Shown: positions 24,124 through 35,385 of the stretch, one piece after another
Layout of the letters: each line of letters starts with the position of its first letter
How positions within the stretch are numbered: the first letter of the stretch is position 1
Source: Calocera cornea HHB12733
Taxonomy: Eukaryota > Basidiomycota > Dacrymycetes > Dacrymycetales > Dacrymycetaceae
NCBI GenBank assembly: GCA_001632435.1
Contig: KV424033.1
Span: 37,312 to 101,311 of the forward strand
Direction: 5' to 3'
DNA length: 64,000 nucleotides
The notes under the pieces: generated by a model
Databases searched by the model: none
Told to the model about the DNA's origin: nothing
Seen by the model: the letters and a program-made list of their open reading frames with translations, nothing else
Position numbers and translations under genes: made by a program

Positions 24124-24719
24124 GATGGACGTCAATGTCAACGTGCTTGTAGGGCGAGTGCCAGCAGTGCAGATTATATTCGAGTCCGTCGAAGAAGGCA
24201 GCTGCGCATTCCGCGAAGAAGATTACAGGGTCCACGTGGATAAGTGCAGGCAGCAAGAAGCGCCAAATAAGCGAATATGGAGTTTAGAGGGAATCGGTAA
24301 CATGCCATGAAAGCAGTCGATCGTCATTTCAGGGTACACAAATGACGTCTGATCGCAGATAAGTGATTGTTGAGAGCGAGACAGATACATTGGTTATCAC
24401 GAAATGTCAGTACCATGTTCAGTTATGCGCTTATATATTATGTACCAGTCAGACTGGACGCGTCCCACGCACGTGTCAGATACATCCGCTTTGCTGGCGA
24501 GGATGTCAGACACGCAAGCGCATGCGGGGGCACTGATACGCGATGTTCATGGTGACGACGACCAAGCGCATTATTGCCTAGGAGGATACAGTCAACTTAT
24601 TGGTGAGCCGAGCTGTGCACTGTAATTGAAAATAATATAGTTGACTTTTACATACGCAATAGAGGAGGCAGCTGCACGAGCCAAGCAACAGACGCCAATC
24701 AAGAGCACCAGCATACACA
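24124..24719. other. Divergent promoter region
   Basis: Separates the minus-strand DUF6914-like gene from the plus-strand APH-type gene. No gene recognised. Confidence 0.4.
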
Positions 24720-25661
24720 ATGGATGAAGAGTCGAATCAATACACCTGGCAGACCAGATCGGTGGACCGCGACATCGACATACTCGGTTCTGTATCTTCA
24801 TGGATCTTAGCAATTATGCTATTGATGCATGCTATGATACGGAAACCCGGTGTCCTCCTTCACTTCCGCCTACCCCGCGTGAAGAGGGTGACGATGCTTC
24901 CATTTGGACTGGTTGCAAAGGCAACGACAACTCGGGAAGCGGACATCATGATCTTCCTCAATGATCATGAGGTTCGACTCGTACCCAGAGTGTTGGCATG
25001 TGTCCGCATACCCGAGCGGATCCAGAAGGCCTTTCATTGCGGAAACTACGCGAACGACGACTGCGTCATTCTTATTATGTCGCGACTTCAAGGAGATCCA
25101 ATAGGGCATCGACTGACGAAGATGGACAAAATACAGCTGGACGCCCTCGCGAAGGACATATCGTCCGTGTTTCAAGTCATACGATCGCTGCAGCAACCAG
25201 ACAAGTCTGTAAGCGGATTCGGGGGTCGACCTTGCATCTCATTCCAAATGTCGTTTGCCGAGTTTGGCCCTTTCAACACCGTCGCCGAATTCAATAACTG
25301 GATGGAGGAAAGAGCCTCGAATCGCAGGGGGCCCGCAACACCAGCCCCACCGACCAGAGACGATAACCAGTCCATCTCATTTGCTCACGGCGATCTCACA
25401 CCTCACAATCTTCTAATCGACAATTCTGGAAGACTGACAGGCATTATCGATTGGGAATGTGGAGGATGGATGCCTTCTCATTGGGACGGTGCATATGTTA
25501 GTTGGCAGCATCAACTGTATTGCGTTAACTGACAGACGTGCTAGGCGCAATTCATGTACCACCCTTACAAGCCATGGGTAAACATTATAAACCATGTTTT
25601 CAAAGATGAAACAGACGAGATTGAGATTGAGAAGAAGTGGTATCCGTACTGGAGTGAGTGA
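24720..25661 (+). CDS. APH-family kinase-like protein
   Basis: Aminoglycoside-phosphotransferase/choline-kinase fold protein of the large fungal APH family; the natural substrate is unknown. Exons 24720-25496 and 25545-25661 with a 48-base intron (TTAACTGAC branch region) give 297 residues if no other intron is removed. Visible: MLPFGLVAKATTTREADIM (likely the ATP-lysine strand), the Brenner motif SFAHGDLTPHN with catalytic Asp and metal-binding Asn, and the metal-binding IIDWECGGWMP (DxE). The C-terminal exon has HPYKPWVNIINHVF and ends KKWYPYWSE, typical of the fungal group. The segment around residues 20-60 (about 24790-24890) is atypically hydrophobic and may contain an unremoved intron. 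The catalytic motifs are intact, so activity is possible. Confidence 0.8.
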
Positions 25662-26518
25662 TTATGGATTGGGACGGACAACCGGATATGTATATTGCCT
25701 TATGGACCGGCTCATGACGGTCTCGAGTATATCGGTTATGTAAAGACCCCGGCATTTTGGAAAGGCAGCTGATTAATAATCGACTCATGGTCCTTAAATT
25801 ATATGCCACATGTTGCAACATGACGAACGAGTTCAATACGCAGATCGTAGAATGGATATACATCTGTACCAGAGGAAGCAGACGACACCGAGCCGCGTAC
25901 ACGTATGCTTGCAGTGCATATTTACGTCAGACCAGTGACTCAGCCACCGGATTGAAATTAGAACCCGCAGATAGGAAGCAAAGAACTCGAAAGTGTCTCT
26001 TCTGTTAGCAGCCATTGAGGGAGCGTATCTACGGAAGTGACCAGGTCTGTAGTTTGCCAAACGGTGAAGACTCGGAGAGATCACTGGACTCACATACAAA
26101 TCCGCTGGTTGGTTGAAGAAGTCCCCTACAGACAACGAGCGCTACGCAAGGGTATGTCAGTTCATCTACATTGTCATGATGCAGATACTGATTTGTATCG
26201 GTGTAGAACAGCCTGAAAGACTACGTTGAAGTTTACAGACAGACTGAAGGAGCTTTCTCGAGCAAAGTAGACTGCGGCTGAAGAAGTCGATATATTAATT
26301 ATGGAAGCGATAAAACGACATGAGACGATGAAGGTCGGTACCAGCGCATATAAACGGCCGTCTTTAGTTGACTGAGTATCACAGGATCTGACAAAATCAA
26401 CAAAGGCGACAAAGACTTCGATTCCACTTCCAAAGCCGAAGGTCCACGTTGCACGAAAGGTGAGAAAAGGAGTTTCTGTTCTGGTCATGATCCAAGATAA
26501 CTGATTGTCAGCGTATAG
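25662..26518 (+). other. Likely 5' exons of gene B, unresolved
   Basis: Small coding-like segments flanked by splice-like signals occur here. Examples are AAEEVDILIMEAIKRHETMK near 26276-26335 and DLTKSTKATKTSIPLPKPK near 26395-26460, the latter between CACAG and GTGAG. They probably are early exons of gene B, but I could not build one closed model, and the start codon is not known. Confidence 0.4.
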
Positions 26519-27828
26519 ACCATACCGCCTATATACGATGTCGAAGAAACTGCAAACCACGACACAGCTTCAGCATTACATTTCACTGTACTTCCGGCGC
26601 CTGCTATCTACTACGGAAATCGTGGCGTGTTGTCAATGAACATGCTTCGTGCGATCACGCCTATCAAGCAAGTCGATGGTAACCTGATGGAGGAGGGACG
26701 CAATGCTCGGCATAAAATATGGAGAGAGAAGGGGGTTGTACTGAAACAACTGGACAAAATGGCTGCGAAGATGGCACTTCCATCAGCAGATCGTATCTAC
26801 ACTTATGACGAAGTCAGTTCCCGCAGTTCGCATTGCTTCGAAAAGTGGCTGATATCATTTACAGAAAGCTACTGACGACGCGATCCGTGTTGATCTCTTT
26901 TACGGAAACTGGGTAAGCGATGCATATGTTATGTTGTGGTGAAATATGATGCTAATACCTGGAATAGTGCTCGCAATGTGTCTATTATTATGAAAAGGAA
27001 AAGAAAAATGGAATACCACCTCGGCGCCGAACGCAATGCGGCGGTCCTGTCTTTTGGAAAGGAGACAAGCCCGACCACGTAGAATGCGTCTCGTGTCGCG
27101 AGATGGGAGTGGAATGCGAATACTACTGGAGTGAGTGCTAATTAATGAGACTATATATACATATCATGTTAACACAACCCTCACTAGACTACAAGCTACA
27201 CCGCCAGGCAGCCATAAGGAGAAATGTGAGAATATTGTGCGCTGTATCATGAGTGAAGAATTGACGGTATGGTCTACAACAGACAATTGGCCACCACACA
27301 GAATCCGAGTCGAACACAAGAGGTGACGATGTGATTGGAACGAAAGATGCGCTGAATCCATTCACCCAAAAACCACGGAAGTTCGAGATAGGGAGGTCGT
27401 CTCCTTATTGTCCCCGTGAGGAAGACAATGACGTCTATTATAAACAGGCGCAGCTATCATCACGCTCAAAACGCAAGTTGCCAGCCTCAAAGATGAGGTT
27501 GATTCACTCGGCGACCTTCACAATCGTATCAAGCTTGACGACATAGAGGATATGATTGGATGTATGGGGTATGCTATAGTGAAAGCATCCAACGAGCTGT
27601 CATAGATACAACACTTACGTCATGTATGGTAGTCGACTAGAAGAATTAATGGCATGATTATGCCAATAACGGAGAGTGCTACAGATGGAACGAATACAGT
27701 TGCTGACAAAACAAATGGAAGCAGTCAACAAGGCATGCTCATTGTCATAGACCAGTATTACAACTTAACGGGATGAACAGGATCTACGGAGAGCAGCAGA
27801 GCTGAAGGCATGGAACCGTATTAATTAG
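26519..27828 (+). CDS. Cysteine-module family protein B (5' end open)
   Basis: Paralogue of gene A. Well-supported exons are 26519-26812, 26865-26912, 26968-27130 and 27188-27225. Later exons (about 27283-27416, 27454-27561 and a last one ending TAG at 27826-27828) are tentative. It shares LPSADRIY with gene A. The six-cysteine module again begins right after a Trp codon at a splice junction (GNW|CSQC), with spacing C-x2-C-x19-C-x15-C-x2-C-x6-C and CGGP at the third Cys. The second half, CVSCREMGVECEYY, resembles the second half of fungal Zn2Cys6 clusters. The C-terminal part is again coiled-coil-like (ITLKTQVASLKDEVDSLGDL). Function unknown. Confidence 0.6.
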
Positions 27829-29152
27829 GCCCTTACGGGACGGCGACGGGAACTCGGCGAAGGTCCGTCATCCAGCTTCCGCTTTTTGATGGGAGAGGAG
27901 CTTTGAACGACGGGAGGATACACGACAACAACATCGTACGGTTGAAGGACGAAGACGGATCGTTTGTCGTTACCGATATAATAGAATTTGAATAAGAGCT
28001 TGACCTTGACGATGGCGCCCTGCAATTCGGAACGCCAATATGACGGCGAGATGCGCTCGCCGTTAGAACGGTACGCAGGAAGTGGCAGTGGATGATGAGT
28101 AGTTTTGAGTACGCCGATGTCGCTTATAAGATGCGGGGGTGTTGGCCAGTCGTTCCATTCATTTCGAGAAGAGGCAGTGTCTGCTGTAGCCAGCATCAGC
28201 GCGTGACAACGAGATGAAGATGTCAAAGTCCAACCATCATCGGTCGACGCTGTCGTCCAATCCAGTGATTCGTCGGATGGAATTTTCTGAGAATAAGATC
28301 AGTCAGACAAGGTCTACGATTAAAGCGAAGCCAAATTGTAAACGGACCTCATACAGCGGCCAAGAGATCTTGATGGCACCATCTTTCAACACAGACAAGA
28401 TATCAGAACCTTCATGCATACCGCGGGCTTGCAGTGCGGTAATGTTGCTGATTGCGCGTTCGAATAAAGTGTTGAACGGAGATCGATCCGGTTTGACCAA
28501 GAAGGCAGTTGCTTTCTGTTTATCGAGGCCGCGTCCGAAGCTGTTGTCTCGACGCCAACCGCCGTGCGTAGTGAGATTGAAACCATCTTCTCCAATTTTG
28601 GCAACGAGCGTCAAATGAGCAGGCTGTTCTCCGTCATGAAGACACACCCCTTCACCCTTGATGACTTCACCCCAAGACAGATCGTTCAGATCTGCGCTGT
28701 CGGCAAGGTTGTATCCTTCTTCACGAATCCAGGCAAGAAGATCGTTCAGGCGTTGTGTACCATGAACAGACGGAGAAGGCAGGAAATGGGTGTCCAAATG
28801 TTGTTGGACCGATACAGAAGACGCAAGGTTGTCAGTCGAGTGAGAATTTTCCGAACCATTGGGGCAAGGTGGAGGCGATGTTGATTCAGGTTGACCACCA
28901 GTGGAATACTCCTGAAATAACCAATATGTGTCATACAATTCCACGCAGATAGAGATAGAAAGAACGTACAGATGATGCATTTGAATCGACGACTCCCTGA
29001 GGCTCATCCGTTGAGCCAGATACAACGACAGCAACAGCAAGTGCATTCTGATCGTCTGAGGTGACAGGAGGGTCTGCATTGACGGCCAGTTGCAGAGATG
29101 TGGTAGTGTTAGTAACACCGCTGCTGATCTTGGTGCGCTTCGACTTTGCCAT
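27825..29152 (-). CDS. Hypothetical protein X, divergent to Helitron
   Basis: Three exons (28970-29152, 28348-28911, 27825-28286; introns of 58 and 61 bases) give 402 residues from the ATG at 29152. I do not recognise a family. The N-terminus is basic then Ser/Thr-rich. The central part (RLNDLLAWIREEGYNLA, EGVCLHDGEQPAHLTLVAK, GEDGFNLTTHGGWRRDNS) looks globular. The end carries a nuclear-signal-like PIKKRKLDD followed by a basic tail (SSRRRPVRA). It is transcribed away from the Helitron RepHel gene across a short shared upstream region. It may belong to the element or be an unrelated neighbour. Confidence 0.6.
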
Positions 29153-29440
29153 GATGGAGTGGGGGTAGTCGTGAGGGGGAAACGCTAAGTGGAAGGAAGG
29201 GAGTATGTTAGACGATAAATATAATGAGCAACGAGTACGAACAGGGGTGATAGATAAGAACCGTTGGGGCATACGGAGACAAATCTGCCCCATGATACGA
29301 TATTACTGCAATATATCACGGATAGACGCCAATCGAAGATTACCAAAGATGGTTAATGATGGCCGAGTAGGGACGTGAGCGGAGCCGGCACAGTTTTCGA
29401 GGAAAAGCAACGGCAGTGCAATTGCAACTTGACACGAGCC
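29153..29440. promoter_or_regulatory. Shared upstream region, gene X and RepHel
   Basis: 288 bases lie between the two divergent ATGs, so the region presumably carries both promoters. No specific sites recognised. A codon run open upstream of the RepHel ATG (from about 29375) means its 5' end may be slightly longer or spliced. Confidence 0.45.
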
Positions 29441-32400
29441 ATGGATGAATTTTCGCAGCTGAAGAAAGCATTCATAATATACTCCATGCCGCAAGTATAC
29501 TTTCCGAAAACCGCTCGAAGAAGCAAGATCAAGTTATTAGAATATCTCAACACACTTCCGGAAGAACAAATTGTCCAGTTGAGACATGCGGCAGATGCGG
29601 CAGCAGCACAGAAGGCACACGATGACGAGCAAGCTGAAGAACGACACCGAGTTCGGCAGAGAGAGGCGCAGACACAGCGAAGAAAACGCCGGAGAGAAGT
29701 GGCCGACGAAGTTGTTAGTTTGAAGAGGCGAAGAGTTGCAGATGGAGACGGACACATTACCGGATGGCGAGAAGACGATAGAAGAGATATCGCCAACTTC
29801 ATGAAACCGCCAACAGAAGAGCACATGCGTCAATGTGAATCGGCATTCCTTATCGAAACAGGAAACGATGCCCTAGCAGCATCAATATGCTGTTCATGTG
29901 GAGGTGAATTCTTTCGCCGCGAAATGGAATATATACCTTTCGCCTCAATACCGAACCCGCAACGCCTTGTACCGTTGAAGCCGCATCCAGCACACAACCC
30001 ACAGCTACGAGATGGCATGCTACTCGTCAAAACGGCCAAGACGGGTGACAACGTGTGGTTTTGCACCCAGTGCATTCGAGAACTTCGAGACAACAAACTG
30101 CCAGCATGGTCATTGGCCAATCAAATGTGGATAGGAGAAACGCCGTTCGAGCTCGAGGTGCTTACTCTGTCCGAACAGATGCTTATATCGCATCATTATC
30201 CTCGAGTTTACCAATTCAAGATGTACCCGAAAAGGAAACGATCAGCTGGCTGTGGTGACCCAGAATCTATCGCGAGAGGTATGAGAGGGAACGTCATCAC
30301 GTTTTCAATCGATCAAGAAGACATACGATCGATGATAACCGGTCACCTATTCCCCCGACCAAGAGCGATATTGTCGTCAGTGATTGCTATATCTTTCATC
30401 GGATTGATGAAGATGGACGATGTCAAGAAAAGATGGTTGCAGAAGACCTTCAGCGTCAGACGGAAACTTGTATGGAAAGCACTCCATTGGCTGAAAGCAA
30501 ATAACAAGTATTATCGAAATATCGAATTGGATGACCAGGCGTTCTGGACAAGACTCAAAGCACTTCCAGAAGACGAGGTTCCGGTTGAGGTTCTAGCTAT
30601 TATTCGACAAGAAGACAGATCCATAGGAGCGGACATCGAAGATGACAGTTACAATCCAGAGCGAGTTGAAGACGCAGCCGAGAGCAGTGAGCATCCAGAA
30701 ACTAAAACCGCATAGCAGACTAATCAAGCGACCACAGGCACATTCGACGATAACGTTGTACCGATAAGATCCATTGGGGTAGAAGATATGGATCTTACTA
30801 AGGCGACATATGCAGAGGTTCTCATGCACGCGTTATCAAACATCGACGATGCAACCAAAGAAGGTGGATACGCAGTGAGACACAGTAGAACGCCAGTGAA
30901 TGACTTTGGAAGGCCCCGTCCAGGAGAAGAACGGGATCCGGAAGCGAAAAATCCCATGGCTGCGGCATTTGTTTCCCTATTTCCATATGGGGAAGGAGGT
31001 CTCGAGGAAGATCGCACCATCCAAGTATCATTCAAAGAGCACGCTAGGTGGACATTGAGATATGCAGATCGGCGATTCCGACGGCATCACTCTTGGATAT
31101 TCGTTATGTTCGGAATAATCCAAAAAAGAGAAGCTTTAAATTCGGCAAGGATCCAGATGAAGCGCAAGGACTTCCTTCAGGCGACACACGCACTGTCTAC
31201 TATCTCATTAGAAGATCTGAAGTCGGCTGCTGAAGATGAAGCGAGAAATGGGCAGACCACGAATGCGAATGTTCGAAAGCTACTCCGACAGTTGAGAGCT
31301 ATGAGCGCACGAGTAATAGGCTCAAATGCATATCGGACAGCGCTGAGAAACGATGTATGGGGTACAACATTTTATCTATTCCCTCCGAGTATATGGTTCA
31401 CCATCACGCCGAACGACTTACACGATCCTATTCTGCAAATATTCGCTGGAGAAGAGATCGACATGGATGCATTTATATCTACGACCGGGCCGGACAGGAT
31501 GCAGCGCGCTCGAAATGCCGCGCAAGATCCTTATGCTGCGGCCAAGTTCTTTCAATATGTAATGCATGCATTCCTCAGATGCATTTTTCGAGTCGAACGA
31601 ACTGGAGGAAGTAACGTCAATGTATGCAGCCAAGGTGGAAGATATCTTGCACGACAGACTGGAAATCGAATCAAGGCGACCGACGGCATTCTAGGAGAGA
31701 TCAAAGCGTATTTTGCACCAGTGGAGACACAAGGAAAATCCACACTACATTGTCATTTTCTGTTATGGCTTTCAAATAGCCCGACATCAGCTGAAATGCA
31801 CACACTATTGGAGGATGGTATTTTCCGCGAAAGAATGACGACATACATATCGAGCACTATGAAAGGCCATATGGATGAACTGAACCCACGAAAGATGATG
31901 ACCGTGCCTATCCGACCTGAATGCGCGTACACTAGGCCGACAAATCCTGCAGCACCAAACTATGCACATGAAGCACGCATGAATGAAGCTGCTATTGTCC
32001 GAACAGTTCAACTCCATTCTTGCAGCGTTGACACATGTCTGAAAGAAGACAAAACCGGCAAGATGACATGCAAGCGCAAGGCCCCCTTCAAACTATCTGA
32101 TTTCGATTACATCAAATCGACGGGAGAATGGGGCGTTAAGAGAACGCAGCCATACTTGAACGGGTGGAACTCGGTGGTTGCAAGAACGATGCGCTGCAAT
32201 CATGATATCAAACTTCTCACCAACGGAGGTGACACCAAAGACCTCACGTTCTACTGTGTCAACTATGCTGCCAAGCCGCAACAAAGAACATATAACTCAA
32301 CCGCTTTGTTAGCGAAAGATATGGCCTACCATTTCGAATCCACGGATTACCTCCATGATATACGGGAGCGAGGAAGACTGCTACTATACCGATGTTTCAA

Positions 32401-35334
32401 CGTCATAAACAGAGAACAAGAGAAGGCGGCATCGCTATGTGTCTCATACATCATGGGCTGGGGCGACGTCTTTCAATCTCACAATTATGCACCTATCCAT
32501 TGGAGCAGTGTAGTCGCTGAGATATATCGACAGTTTCCAGAGCTGAATTCTGTTCAGACTACTGAAAGGTAAAAACATTCGACAGTTCAAGACAATTAAG
32601 CTGAAAACAATTGTACAGTCTGAATGAAACTACAACAAATGACGACGAACTATCAAGGCAAGAGGAGACTGAAGTATATAAATATCAAACACCCAAATTC
32701 TATTCGATACTGATGACGGTTGAGCAGGAACTCGTTAACCTCAGAGCTGATGAAACTGGCATGTTACTACTACAATCTTCTCAAGCACGTCAATATGCAA
32801 ACAGGTCCTATGACATGGAAGGATGGTGCTTCCTGAACTTCTTTGTCGATACTTACGAAGAAAATAACGACACTGAAGAAAGCAGCGATACATCTAGACG
32901 TCGAAACACGAGGAGCGAATATTTGCCAAGTTATCAGACCAACGTACGGAAAAGAAGAGTCCATCGGAGTGATGGACACAATACCCTACCAAGTTTCGTC
33001 GGTAAATGGCCCCCTCGGTCGGACAAGGCGGATACTCGCGAATTCTACTGCGCATCCATGCTAGCATTATTGATGCCGTGGAGGTCGCTCCAAGATCTCA
33101 AGACGCCTCATTCATCATGGGAAGCAGCGTTCCAAGCGTTTGTTGCGATTGCACCAAACCGGGCGAAGGAGATCATTGCAAATCTGCAATATTTTTACGA
33201 ATGTAAATGCCATGCGGGACGAAGCCAACAACAAAGCACTCCGCAAGGAGAATGGACGACAGAGAATGAAAACCAGTCCAATAACATGGACTCAATGAGT
33301 GAAGGGGAGAGCGACGATGAACATCAGCAACACCTACACACTGACTATGCATTGCTTACTGAGATGGACTGGAAGGTTATAGAAGATGCCCAGACACCTT
33401 TTCGACAAGCAGCCTATGGTCTAGAAGCAGTCCGTCTAGGAATCCGAGTCGGCGCGTTAGACAATCCGTTTGAAGATGACGATCACGACAGACAAGTATC
33501 ACAACACGTAACTGTATCATGCGAGCAAGTTCTGCGGCAGTGGCAAGCAGCACTCACACAGGACGCTGCGGATAGACTTGTACAAAGAGCATGCAGTTCA
33601 CGCGAGGCGATGCACAACCAAACACAAGCTTCAGTAATGGCATTGGAAGATATTCTCCGCTCACAACAGTCTGACCTGTCAAACCAAGACTTTGGATACT
33701 CCGAGCAACTGGAGCCTGTGAACATCGAAGAATTGAAGACAGATCAAAAACGCGCATACGGTATAGTTGCAAAGCACTTGGAGCAACAACTGAGGGGTGA
33801 ACAACCTGATCAACTTTTAATGGTTCTGTATGGAGAAGGAGGAACCGGCAAATCAAGAGTGATCCAATCCATAACACAGCTGTTTGAGCAAAGAGGAATG
33901 CGCCATCTCCTGGTAAAGGCCGCATATACCGGTATAGCAGCCTCTCTCATAGACGGTTTCACGCTGCATCATATTGCAATGATACCAGTCAAGAGACAAG
34001 GAAGACGAGACCTTGATGCTATACCAGCAGCAACATTGAAGAAACTGTCTACAATATGGGCAACTCCTGCATATATGATAATCGACGAGATATCGATGTG
34101 CTCTAAAGAATTCTTTGGACGGCTATCTAGAATCATCGCTACCGCACGGTTAGCCGCGAATGGCGACACACCTACAGACAAACCTTTCGGCGGCTTGAAT
34201 GTTCTCATCGCTGGTGACTTCCATCAATTCCCGCCGGTAGCGAGCAATTCAACATCGCCGCTCTACTGTCCTGTTCACAGCTTGAAAGACAACGAGGACG
34301 AAAAGATCGGACGCCGCATATATGAGCAGTTCAAGACAGTTGTGGTCTTGCGAGAACAATGCAGAGTACAAGACGACAGATGGCTCGCTTTGTTACATCG
34401 ATCAAGATATGGACTATGCACAGCTGAAGATTTGGAGCTCTTAAGGGGACTTATACTTGGGGAGGCTACGTGCCCACGAACGCCATTCCAGGAGGAACCA
34501 TGGTGCGATGCGGTTCTGATAACATCCAGACATGTTGTCCGGAACAAGTGGAACGATGCAGCAGTAAGAAGATTGTGCAAGCAAAAGAAGGAGACCCTGC
34601 TTATATCAAGAGCTCTTGACAAAATCGGCAGCCGACAGGTGTCAGCTGCTGAACGCTTCCGTATTTTGACCAATAACCATACGAAAGGACCTGGTCGAAA
34701 CGAGAGATCTGGATTACCGCAAGATGTACCCCTTGCTATCGGAATGGAAGTGATGGTGACATTGAACGTGCAAACCGATCTTGACGTTGCAAACGGAGCA
34801 CGAGGCAAAATTGTCGGTATTGGTCTGCATCCAGATGAACCCCCGTTCAACATGAGTGGAAGAGAAATCATACTATCTCAACCACCACAATATGTGCTCG
34901 TGAAGCTACACAGAACCAAAGCTAAAGCACTTCCAGGACTGGAGCAAGGCGTGATACCAATTATACCAGCGAAGAAGAAGTTCCGGATGATGGATGGCGC
35001 AGGCCAAGAGCATACGGTGACCCGGCAACAATTACCGATGACCCCGGCATATGCGTTCACTGACTATAGAGCACAAGGTCAAACGATCCCCCACGTCATC
35101 ATTGACATCAGCACTCCACCAACTGGGCATATAACTCCGTTCAACGCATATGTGGCATTATCAAGAAGCCGAGGTCAACACACGATTCGATTATTACGCG
35201 ACTTTCCAAGCAAGTTGTTCACCAGCCATGCAAGCGAATACTTACGGCTTGAAGACGATCGATTAGACGAACTAGATGCCATTACACAGAACACATTTGC
35301 AGCTGCAACGCAAATCGTAGACATGACAACTTGA
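29441..35334 (+). CDS. Helitron RepHel replicase-helicase, intact
   Basis: Rolling-circle transposase of a Helitron. Exons 29441-30686, 30738-32568 and 32619-35334 give one closed 1930-residue frame from the first ATG. The 51-base first intron (GTGAGC, ACTAATC branch, CCACAG) removes an in-frame TAG at 30713-30715. In order: a cysteine-containing N-terminal region (CCSCGGEFF, FCTQCI) and LSEQMLISHHYPRVYQFKM as in DUF6570-type Helitron N-termini. Then comes the Helitron-like Rep domain with the HUH motif STLHCHFLLWL (about residue 750) and two catalytic tyrosines in FYCVNYAAK (Y-x3-Y, about 919). The PIF1 helicase follows: Walker A GEGGTGKS (about 1428), Walker B MIIDEISM, GDFHQFPP, TDYRAQGQTI and NAYVALSRSRG. 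All catalytic residues appear intact, suggesting recent or continuing activity. Confidence 0.92.
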
Positions 35335-35385
35335 CTACACGGATACATCAGCAGGAGTGGGAATACAGAAGATGCAGTAGACAGA

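Noticed and set aside
30713..30715. Premature amber codon killing the Helitron, or stop-codon read-through (TAG CAG context)
   Set aside because: A good 51-base intron spans it and keeps the frame, which is a simpler explanation.
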